Shown: positions 1-5,721 of the stretch, piece after piece
Position numbering within the stretch: the stretch's first letter is position 1
How the letters are laid out: each line of letters starts with the position of its first letter
From: Ruminococcus sp.
Lineage (GTDB): Bacteria > Bacillota > Clostridia > Oscillospirales > Ruminococcaceae
Reading direction: 5' to 3'
NCBI GenBank assembly: GCA_003446315.1
Contig: DMBA01000211.1
Span: forward strand, 1-7,133
DNA length: 7,133 nt
Notes under the pieces: model-generated
The model's input: only the letters and a program-made list of their open reading frames with translations
Told to the model about the DNA's origin: nothing
Databases searched by the model: none
Made by a program: the position numbers and the translations under genes

Positions 1-608
1 TCATAGGAAATTTGCAGACTCAGCGCCGCAATGCCCGGATTATTCTGTATCCGCAGCGGCACAGAAACCGTATCGCCCGCGCTTGCCGAAACGGTATCCG
101 CAAGGATCGCAGGGGCATTTTCATCTGCTGCAATGCTGACAACCCCGCCGACTGTTTCAAATGCCACTTCTTCGAGATCGACATTAAATGTTGAGCGCTG
201 ATTAACCGCAACCGAAACCGCAGCATCTCCGGCGGCATTTGCTTTTGCAGCAAATTTCAAAACAGCGACCGTACCGGTTCCGGTATTGTTATCCGCAGCG
301 AGATCATCCCAGTTCATGGTATAAGGGATCAGAGTCATATCATTTCCGGCGAGAAACACAGAAGAACCGAGGATTTCACCGTCTTCCGCGCCGAGCAGTT
401 CCAGCTTGGAAGCATCATAGGTCAGATTCAGGCTCAAAGCGGCAACACCGGGATTCTGCTCGATCACAACAGGCAATTCAAATGTTTCGCCTGCCGCAAC
501 AGATGCCGAACCGATCTGAATGCGTCCCGTATCCGCCGCTGAGCCGATCATTTGTGAGCCCTGTACGGCGAGTGCACCCGCCAGCAAACAGGATAACAGT
601 TTTTTCAT
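1..608 (-). CDS. Exported cohesin-domain protein, scaffoldin-like (3' end beyond window)
   Basis: The 202 visible codons start with a signal peptide: MKKLL, a hydrophobic core to about residue 22, and a probable signal peptidase I site after SAA (23-25). Residues about 29-159 form one complete cohesin-like module. It has a first strand with ASVAAGETFELPVVI, the typical AALSLNLTYDASKLELL stretch (56-72), then GTVAVLKFAAKA near 112-123 and a closing GGVVSI strand. A second module begins near 168 and repeats the pattern (SASAGDTVSVPL, then NPGIAALSLQISY). Cohesins are jelly-roll beta-sandwiches that bind dockerins with calcium; this subtype is common in uncharacterised Oscillospiraceae proteins, and dockerin binding is not proven for all of them. 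It lies 75 bp after a dockerin protein on the same strand, so an operon is likely. The frame stays open to base 1, so the C-terminus (more cohesins, a dockerin or a wall anchor) is unseen. The start is supported by AGGAGA 7 nt upstream. Confidence 0.85.
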   Translation of the reverse strand, partial: MKKLLSCLLAGALAVQGSQMIGSAADTGRIQIGSASVAAGETFELPVVIEQNPGVAALSLNLTYDASKLELLGAEDGEILGSSVFLAGNDMTLIPYTMNWDDLAADNNTGTGTVAVLKFAAKANAAGDAAVSVAVNQRSTFNVDLEEVAFETVGGVVSIAADENAPAILADTVSASAGDTVSVPLRIQNNPGIAALSLQISY

Positions 609-615
609 AGCATAT

Positions 616-621
616 TCTCCT
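616..621 (-). promoter_or_regulatory. Ribosome binding site of the cohesin-protein gene
   Basis: AGGAGA on the minus strand, 7 nt before the ATG at 608. It lies 6 nt after the 3' side of the stem-loop at 628-659, so that structure could influence ribosome access. Confidence 0.75.
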
Positions 622-627
622 ATCAGG

Positions 628-665
628 CAGGTCTGCGGCACAAGCGCACCGCAGACCTGTTTTTT
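628..665 (+). terminator. Strong stem-loop with T-tract on the plus strand only, between two minus-strand genes
   Basis: Perfect 11-bp arms, CAGGTCTGCGG (628-638) and CCGCAGACCTG (649-659), with a 10-nt loop, followed by six T (660-665). Read on the plus strand this is a textbook intrinsic terminator. However, both flanking genes are on the minus strand. There the hairpin follows an A-tract and is followed by CCTGATAGGAG, with no U-tract. For the leftward operon it is therefore more likely an mRNA processing or stabilising hairpin, or a structure before the RBS. On the other strand it could stop antisense transcripts coming through the cohesin gene. The structure is clear; the role is inferred. 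Confidence 0.6.
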
Positions 666-683
666 GTTGCGCGAATGATGTCA

Positions 684-3600
684 TCAAACCAGTGTAACAT
701 CCCAGCCGCCCGCAAGATAGCGCCGCAGGATGGTCACATCTTTCAGATCGAAAGAGCCGTCTTTGTTGACATCGGCATTCTGCTCATTGATGGTCAGTTC
801 CCAGCCGCCCGCCAGTGCACGGCGCATCATCAGGACATCCTTGAGATCCACGCTGCCGTCCTCATTGACATCGCCGGAAGTTGTGCCGGAAGGCGGATCA
901 TCGCTGCCAAGTTCATTCCAGCAAGGATCATCGCTGAACACATACTGTTCCGGATCCTGTGTCAATTTAAGGATATTAAAGTGCGAATCTGCGTAGTTTT
1001 CGAAGATGACATTCTGCTTTGTCTCGCCGGAGAGGATCACCGTGTGCGTACCGGAAGCCGGGAATGCCTTTGTGCTGCCGCCGGAGAGCTGAGAGAAATT
1101 CCCTTTGATCTCCATAGTGCCCGCCGTCAGGCTGTTGCTGTGATCCGCCGAAGATTTTGTGACAAAACTGCCGCCGACAAACAAATAATCGCTGTCATTG
1201 ATCATTTTCAGAAGACCGCCGGATTTTCCGACCACAGCCGAATCATGATCGGTCACGATCATATAATCGCCGGAAACGTTCATCCTGCCGGTATTCAGCT
1301 CGATCATACCGTCTTCGTGATAGAGATTACCCACAATGCTGAGTGTATGTCCGTTGAGCACATAATCTCCATAAGAGCCGGTTTTTGTCACATCGCCGGT
1401 GATATTGAGATCTGTCCAGAGCTTGCCGGAGATCAGTTTTCCGTCTTTGCTTGTTATGTTGACGGTATCTGCATCCGCATAAAGATTGCCGAAGTCGAGT
1501 GTGCCTTGCAGGATCAGATTTTTGCTTGCTGCATGCTCCACTTCCAGATTTGCAAATGAATAATTTTTGACTCCACTGTCTTTCTTCCAGAATAAGCCAA
1601 TCCGGATGAGCTGATCCGTTTCGCCTGCGAACACAAAGCGGGATGCATCGCGCATCATCAGGGCTGCATTCGGGCTGACCACATCACCTTTCAGCCGGAT
1701 GGTTCCCGCTGTGATCGAATCATTTGAATTGTAACGCGGCACATCCAGATCACCCTGAATGTCGATCAGATCATTTTCACCTTCCATTTTAATGCTGCCG
1801 CCGGAAACTGTCATATCCCCTGCAACATTCAGTTTTCCGCCGTTTATAGAGAAAATGCAGCCATAGGAATCTCCTGTCAGTTCACAGTCTCTGCAATTGA
1901 CCTCTGCACCGCGCAGATCCGTATCATCAGCGATCGTGAATTTCTTTGCAATATCGGTCGGAACGCCGTTGAAATCAGCCGTTTCGCCTGTGATTCCGAG
2001 ATTGCCGTCAAAAACAGCTTTCTTTGCTTTCAGCTTCGTTGCGCTGCCGATCTCTGCATCGCCGGAAACCTGCAATTCTGAGCAGATCAGCTCTCCGAAT
2101 CCGATGGAGCCGTCACGGGAATCAATTTGCAGCGGCTGGTCACCGCAGTCTGTTTTGCCTTTGGCATAGAATCCGCCTTCCACATAGATTTTACGTTTAT
2201 CCGAATTCCGGATCTCAACGTCATTCAGATAATAATAATACGGATCCTTCGGCATGTAAACGGTAATATCCTGATCGCCGGAGAGGATCATCTTGTTATA
2301 TCCGCTGAACGAATCATAATAGCCCAATGTGATATCGCCCTTTACATCAATCACACCATCTGTTATGTTCGATTCACCGCCTGACATTTCAAAGTTTCCG
2401 CCGATATTCAGTCTGTCATTTTTATTAGTCATATTCATGTCGTAGTTTGTTTTTCTGAAATCACCGGTCACGTTGATCGTGCTGCCGTTCATATTCAGAT
2501 TACATTCACAGGTGATATTTCCGTTGACATTGACGGTCGTCTTGTTCAGCGTGACAGTCGTACCGCCCGGATTGCTGGAGCAGTACACATTACCGTCGAT
2601 CTGAATCTCTTTTCCCTGAAAATCAATCGAGTGCAGTGTCAGGTCGCCCTGAATATGCAGTTGATCTACCGTCAGCTTGCCCAGCTTAAGATCAGACTGA
2701 TTGCTTCCTGTTTCATTGCAGATGAAATTGAGCGTTTTGCCGTCACACACAGTTGAGGAGCTGACGTAGAATTTTTTATCAACGTTGATCTTGCGCTGAT
2801 CGGAATTTTTGATTTCAAGCATATTGAACATCCGCTCAGAACTTGAAACATTGACATTGATGTCTTTTGTGCCGGAAAGGATCACCTTATGCATGTCGCT
2901 TGAATTCAGACTATCACCGGAGATATCGCCCTGAAGCTCCAGTGTACCGGCTGTCAGTTCATTTGTGCCGTTATAATTTGATTCTTTGTGATAATTGCCC
3001 TTGACCAGCACATAATCGTTCTTATTGTTCATGATGAGCTTTCCATTTTTATCACTCAATATCAGATCACCGTTGATTACCGCGCTGCCGCCGTTCACAT
3101 AAAAAACTGATCTATTCGAGTCATAAGAATACATCCGCACATTGCCCTCAACCGTCAGTTTATGACCGTTCAGATCAAGCGTAGATTTTCCAAGAATTTC
3201 AAGATCCCCGTGGATCACGGTATCTTCTGTCAGCACCATATTTTCGGAGATCACATGCGGGGGTTCCAGCTCTTTGAAGGCGATGGTCGATTTATAATAG
3301 ACCTGCTGCACCGTCTTACCCTTTGCACCCTTGGTATAGCCGGACGCATAACCGCTGCCCTTGACATAACCGCCGGATGACTTACCGCTGAGCGAACCGC
3401 CCTTATGCGTTGCATTGCTTGAATTGCTGTAATTCTCCCCGACCGTACACGCCGGCACGACCTTGCCGTTCTCAATATGGAGATTATAGGAAATCGGCGA
3501 ATTATCCTCATTGATAAACTCCCAGCTTCCGCCGTATTTGATCGTCAGCACCTTGACCTGGAAGCCGAGTTCGGCATAGAGATAGGCTTTGAGATTGGTG

Positions 3601-5327
3601 CAGCGGACAGCGGCATTCTGCGTTGAAACAGATGTTGTGATCGAGCAGTTGATGCCTGCCGCCACATAACCCGTAGCAGTTGCAATGGAACCGATCTTGG
3701 CTTCAATGCCCACCTGCAAACCGAATTTCACCTTTGCAGCAGCGCTCATGGTGAATGCTTTCTTTTGCAGGTCATGCGGATGTGTCCAGCCCTGCCCCTT
3801 GACATAGCGGATACCGCCGGACATATCATACGTCCAGCCGATGGAGATCTCACCCGAAAGGCTGACGCTTGCTTTCAGCACGATGTTGATGCCGACAATA
3901 CCTGCACCGACGACCGGCACAGAAAGCAGCGTTCTGGATGAACCTGCCTCCGACTTGACCTCATAGGAATATTCCACATTCAGCGCCGCTTCCGACTCAA
4001 ACCCAAGATAGAATTCCTGCAAAGACAAGCCTTTTGTCTTGACGTTATACGGAATCTTGATCTTGCTGATCGTGCCGCCGACACTGATATTATGATCGCC
4101 GATGGGGATATTGCCGTTCAGATAGAGCGTCACATTTTTCAGGTCAAACGTGCCGCCCTTATTCACCATCAGATGCGGATTCGGGAGACTTGCAGCGGGC
4201 TTTTCCGCATCATCCCGCACCTCGACCTGCATACTGTCATCCATCACTTCCATATGATCCCAGTCGATATAGGCATAGCCCTGTGCATCGCACGCCTCGA
4301 CCGATTCATCCGCAGCATCCGCGATCCTGACTGTCACTTCGCCGGTATCCTCATCCAGCGAAACAGCGGTAACATTCCGCACAACCGTCAGGTCGCCGAG
4401 ATTGAACGAAATGGTATCGTTTTCATGCAGAGACTTCGATGTTTCCGCAAACACGACCTGATCGGCTGAATAGCTTTTGACCGGAAATTCCGTCATATCA
4501 ATGACAAAATCCTCGACCTGAACCGTGTCCTCATAGTCTGCATCAATCTGCATCGCCTCATATGCCTTCTGCATATCGTCATATGCAAGTGCCGCTTCCG
4601 CCGCCGTCACATACATGGAGGGACAAAATGCCTGATCCACCATTCTGAACCAGCCCTGATTCAGTGCGACCTGCGCATCCGCATCATAATAGACCGCATC
4701 CGTATCCGTAAAGATCACCGTCACGGGATCCGCATAGCCGATGCAGAAGCACATTGTATGCGCGGCAAAATCTCTTGTCACAAATTCATCCGGATGGAAT
4801 TCCGCTTCCATCACATCGAAAATGCCGAAATTTGCCGCAAGTTCAATGTCTTTCTGATATTCATATCCGTCCAGATCGGTAAAATACGGCGTAATGGAGC
4901 TTTCATCCTCAACGGATACTGCAAAACCGTCCACGAGTGCGTGGATCCATTCGCCGCGTGTCACGAAGGCGGGCGCATCGTTATAATCCGCGCCGACCGG
5001 GAAATAGCTGATCTCGCCGGAAACAAACGATGCGATCATATCCGCATCCGTCCCGTCGATCACACCATCCGCATTGACATCCGCCTGCGGACAATCTGCG
5101 ATCGCTGCATCCGGCGCAGCGGCAGCGTCTGCATCGTCAATTTTGCCGTCTGCATTGACATCGCCCCATTTCAGCGGAGTCCCGCCGTCATCCGCCGTGA
5201 TCTCCGCCGCAGCGGGGTGCAGTGTTCGGTCTGCCGTCTGCACCAAAGGATCAAACGGGACTGCGCAGCAGGAGACTGCTGCTGCAACAAGGAAAGAAGC
5301 CGTTTTGCGCAATAACTTCGGGTTCAT
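684..5327 (-). CDS. Giant exported dockerin protein: N-terminal dockerin, SLH-like region, beta-rich region, four long repeats, C-terminal dockerin
   Basis: The gene encodes 1547 residues. Residues 1-32 are a signal peptide (positive start, core 10-23); AAVSC ending at Cys20 also fits a loose lipobox, so a lipoprotein is possible. Residues 55-104 are a dockerin-like pair of calcium loops. Residues 121-250 resemble degenerate SLH repeats. Residues 260-632 are unrecognised and beta-rich, and 633-672 are a Gly/Ser/Lys linker. Residues 704-1475 are four long repeats rich in short GD-L-x-V strands, beta-helix-like. Residues 1485-1547 are a C-terminal dockerin. The reading frame extends to an ATG at 5456, but that ATG lies upstream of the promoter. 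I chose 5327 because it has AAAGGA 7 nt before it and begins the signal peptide. The gene is probably first in an operon with the cohesin gene. Likely role: surface or secreted adhesin, or a structural part of a cohesin-dockerin complex. No catalytic motif is visible. Molecular function is unknown. Confidence 0.93.
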   Translation of the reverse strand: MNPKLLRKTASFLVAAAVSCCAVPFDPLVQTADRTLHPAAAEITADDGGTPLKWGDVNADGKIDDADAAAAPDAAIADCPQADVNADGVIDGTDADMIASFVSGEISYFPVGADYNDAPAFVTRGEWIHALVDGFAVSVEDESSITPYFTDLDGYEYQKDIELAANFGIFDVMEAEFHPDEFVTRDFAAHTMCFCIGYADPVTVIFTDTDAVYYDADAQVALNQGWFRMVDQAFCPSMYVTAAEAALAYDDMQKAYEAMQIDADYEDTVQVEDFVIDMTEFPVKSYSADQVVFAETSKSLHENDTISFNLGDLTVVRNVTAVSLDEDTGEVTVRIADAADESVEACDAQGYAYIDWDHMEVMDDSMQVEVRDDAEKPAASLPNPHLMVNKGGTFDLKNVTLYLNGNIPIGDHNISVGGTISKIKIPYNVKTKGLSLQEFYLGFESEAALNVEYSYEVKSEAGSSRTLLSVPVVGAGIVGINIVLKASVSLSGEISIGWTYDMSGGIRYVKGQGWTHPHDLQKKAFTMSAAAKVKFGLQVGIEAKIGSIATATGYVAAGINCSITTSVSTQNAAVRCTNLKAYLYAELGFQVKVLTIKYGGSWEFINEDNSPISYNLHIENGKVVPACTVGENYSNSSNATHKGGSLSGKSSGGYVKGSGYASGYTKGAKGKTVQQVYYKSTIAFKELEPPHVISENMVLTEDTVIHGDLEILGKSTLDLNGHKLTVEGNVRMYSYDSNRSVFYVNGGSAVINGDLILSDKNGKLIMNNKNDYVLVKGNYHKESNYNGTNELTAGTLELQGDISGDSLNSSDMHKVILSGTKDINVNVSSSERMFNMLEIKNSDQRKINVDKKFYVSSSTVCDGKTLNFICNETGSNQSDLKLGKLTVDQLHIQGDLTLHSIDFQGKEIQIDGNVYCSSNPGGTTVTLNKTTVNVNGNITCECNLNMNGSTINVTGDFRKTNYDMNMTNKNDRLNIGGNFEMSGGESNITDGVIDVKGDITLGYYDSFSGYNKMILSGDQDITVYMPKDPYYYYLNDVEIRNSDKRKIYVEGGFYAKGKTDCGDQPLQIDSRDGSIGFGELICSELQVSGDAEIGSATKLKAKKAVFDGNLGITGETADFNGVPTDIAKKFTIADDTDLRGAEVNCRDCELTGDSYGCIFSINGGKLNVAGDMTVSGGSIKMEGENDLIDIQGDLDVPRYNSNDSITAGTIRLKGDVVSPNAALMMRDASRFVFAGETDQLIRIGLFWKKDSGVKNYSFANLEVEHAASKNLILQGTLDFGNLYADADTVNITSKDGKLISGKLWTDLNITGDVTKTGSYGDYVLNGHTLSIVGNLYHEDGMIELNTGRMNVSGDYMIVTDHDSAVVGKSGGLLKMINDSDYLFVGGSFVTKSSADHSNSLTAGTMEIKGNFSQLSGGSTKAFPASGTHTVILSGETKQNVIFENYADSHFNILKLTQDPEQYVFSDDPCWNELGSDDPPSGTTSGDVNEDGSVDLKDVLMMRRALAGGWELTINEQNADVNKDGSFDLKDVTILRRYLAGGWDVTLV
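687..875 (-). other. C-terminal dockerin module (residues 1485-1547)
   Basis: Two F-hand calcium loops fit D-x-N-x-D-G-x-[VIF]-x-x-x-D: D1486/N1488/D1490/D1497 and D1519/N1521/D1523/D1530. Each is followed by a helix ending in a matching RR..LAGGW segment. The two halves are nearly identical (DVNxDGSxDLKDV in both), as in type I-like dockerins, so a dual binding mode is possible. The module ends the protein, the usual place for a dockerin. Confidence 0.93.
903..3218 (-). repeat. Four tandem ~170-220-residue beta-helix-like protein repeats
   Basis: Units are residues 704-890, 891-1085, 1086-1307 and 1308-1475 (bases 2658-3218, 2073-2657, 1407-2072, 903-1406). Each starts with rungs of the form I-x-GD-L and passes an ND/SD anchor (770, 970, 1185, 1379). 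It then reaches an [LI]T[AD]G...KGD anchor (791, 988, 1205, 1400), an H-x-VILSG-like strand (813, 1011, 1229, 1428) and an N-x-LEI-x-NS-like strand (835, 1035, 1259, 1451). The first three units close with a GKL...DL-x-IxGD junction. The order of anchors is kept in all four, so these are diverged tandem duplications. Alternating hydrophobic residues and regular Gly/Asp/Asn turns suggest a right-handed beta-helix or similar solenoid. The fold is inferred. Confidence 0.8.
3312..3431 (-). other. Gly/Ser/Lys/Tyr-rich linker (residues 633-672)
   Basis: A low-complexity basic stretch with repeated GY-x-KG and SG motifs separates the beta-rich region from the repeat array. It is probably a flexible hinge. 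Its lysines could make it protease-sensitive or attach it electrostatically to the wall (inference). Confidence 0.6.
3432..4190 (-). other. Unrecognised beta-rich domain (residues 380-632)
   Basis: About 250 residues with many amphipathic strands of alternating hydrophobic and polar residues (for example VLKASVSLSGEISIGW at 483-498 and VKFGLQVGIEAKIG at 533-546) and few charged helices. I do not recognise the family. It sits between the SLH-like part and the linker, so it is likely an extracellular beta-sandwich or beta-prism module. Confidence 0.5.
4578..4967 (-). other. Degenerate SLH-like region (residues 121-250)
   Basis: Three TR/TxxE-type ends are visible: VTRGEW (122-127), VTRDFA (183-188) and VTAAEAA (240-246). 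Between them are two F-x-D...A...G-[IW] halves, starting FTDLDGYEY (149) and FTDTDAVYY (206). The pattern follows S-layer homology repeats, which bind pyruvylated secondary wall polymers. The Trp and the full TRAE motif are mostly missing, so wall binding is uncertain. Confidence 0.55.
5016..5165 (-). other. N-terminal dockerin-like module (residues 55-104)
   Basis: Two calcium loops, D56/N58/D60/D67 and D83/N85/D87/D94, both with the DVNADG core, are 27 residues apart as in dockerins. The helices differ from those of the C-terminal dockerin: there is an Ala/Asp-rich helix 1 and no LAGGW. It may be a second dockerin with another specificity, or an EF-hand brace packing on the SLH-like region. 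Confidence 0.75.
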
Positions 5328-5334
5328 AAAACCA

Positions 5335-5340
5335 TCCTTT
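5335..5340 (-). promoter_or_regulatory. Ribosome binding site of the dockerin-protein gene
   Basis: AAAGGA on the minus strand, 7 nt before the ATG at 5327. It decides the start against the longer frame from 5456, whose extra 43 residues have no signal peptide and lie largely in the promoter and leader. Confidence 0.8.
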
Positions 5341-5407
5341 CTGTCTTGCGATATTCTGAATGATATGCTGCATGATGATCTCCGCCCGGTTAGGGAAAGA
5401 TAATCAA

Positions 5408-5469
5408 TTGTAAAATCATTATAACACAGTTTACAAAATATGTCAATAGTAAACACGTTTTATTTACAA
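5408..5469 (-). promoter_or_regulatory. Alternating TTTAC/GTAAA half-sites over the leftward promoter (operator candidate)
   Basis: Half-sites occur at 5408-5414 (TTGTAAA), 5430-5436 (TTTACAA), 5449-5454 (GTAAAC) and 5463-5469 (TTTACAA), with alternating orientation. The first pair is a perfect 7-bp inverted repeat that encloses the -10 box. The second and third share GTTTAC/GTAAAC and enclose the -35 box. The position suits a repressor, but the region is AT-rich and chance is possible. Confidence 0.4.
5418..5446 (-). promoter_or_regulatory. Consensus sigma-A promoter of the leftward operon
   Basis: On the minus strand TTGACA (5446-5441) and TATAAT (5423-5418) are separated by exactly 17 bp; both hexamers match the consensus perfectly. 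The predicted transcription start near 5411 gives a leader of about 84 nt. Such a strong core promoter would usually need a repressor to be regulated. Confidence 0.88.
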
Positions 5470-5470
5470 T

Positions 5471-5522
5471 TTGCGCAATCATTATCATATCTTCCAAACG
5501 ATTTGCAAATCATTTATCATAT
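5471..5522. repeat. Two operator-like direct repeats, each headed by a palindrome
   Basis: Copy one (5471-5490) reads TTGCGCAATCATTATCATAT. Copy two (5502-5522) is the same apart from a GC to A change in the head and one extra T. The shared AATCATT starts at 5477 and 5508, 31 bp apart, about three helical turns. Each copy begins with a perfect palindrome: TTGCGCAA (5471-5478) and GATTTGCAAATC (5500-5511). They lie roughly 60-110 bp upstream of the leftward start site, a position usual for activators. Confidence 0.45.
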
Positions 5523-5528
5523 ATTTAT

Positions 5529-5596
5529 TGTCTGCCGTAAAATCATAATCAGAAATGATCTGCTCTGTCACGGCTTGCAGCAGATCCCGGCAGACA
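5529..5596. other. Nested inverted repeats, possible structured RNA or binding site
   Basis: Outer arms TGTCTGCCG (5529-5537) and CGGCAGACA (5588-5596) are perfect over 9 bp. Inside are perfect 8-bp arms GATCTGCT (5557-5564) and AGCAGATC (5579-5586), separated from the outer 3' arm by one base. ATCAT (5542-5546) can also pair with ATGAT (5555-5559), giving an alternative fold. It lies outside both predicted transcripts and has no U-tract on either side, so its transcription is uncertain. I see no gene in 5523-5649. Confidence 0.35.
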
Positions 5597-5649
5597 GGGT
5601 TCATACAAATTTAATGCGTGCTTACTGGACAAATCGCATAGTACGCCCA

Positions 5650-5678
5650 TTGCATTTTAGATCATTGTATGATATAAT
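5650..5678 (+). promoter_or_regulatory. Extended -10 promoter of the GH25 gene
   Basis: TATAAT (5673-5678) is preceded by TG one base upstream (TGATATAAT), an extended -10. TTGCAT (5650-5655) is a weak -35 at 17-bp spacing. The start would be near 5685, giving a leader of about 37 nt. Confidence 0.72.
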
Positions 5679-5710
5679 AGGATTATCGAAATGTGTCGAA
5701 TAAAAGACAA

Positions 5711-5717
5711 AGAGGTG
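5711..5717 (+). promoter_or_regulatory. Ribosome binding site of the GH25 gene
   Basis: AGAGGTG, with the GG core 6 nt before the ATG at 5722. It supports this start, which is also the first codon of the membrane segment. Confidence 0.75.
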
Positions 5718-5721
5718 TTCT

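Noticed and set aside
675..1559. 294-codon open frame on the plus strand
   Set aside because: It is antisense to the C-terminal dockerin and fourth repeat, lacks a ribosome binding site, and its translation has no recognisable domain.
903..3218. CRISPR array or nucleotide-level satellite
   Set aside because: The repeats are protein-level, about 500-670 bp long and strongly diverged in DNA, with no short direct repeats and spacers.
5268..5270. Lipoprotein cleavage at Cys20 of the dockerin protein
   Set aside because: AAVSC fits only a loose lipobox without the usual Leu at -3, and a signal peptidase I site further on is at least as likely; kept as an alternative, not as a call.
4758..5315. 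185-codon open frame on the plus strand
   Set aside because: It is antisense to the N-terminal dockerin and signal peptide of the large gene; no start signals.
5328..5456. Upstream extension of the dockerin-protein frame to an ATG at 5456
   Set aside because: The 43 extra codons overlap the -35 and -10 boxes and the leader, there is no ribosome binding site before 5456, and the extension would bury the signal peptide.
5440..5703. 87-codon open frame on the plus strand in the divergent region
   Set aside because: It has no ribosome binding site, begins over the leftward promoter and runs through the GH25 promoter; codon content resembles non-coding AT-rich DNA.
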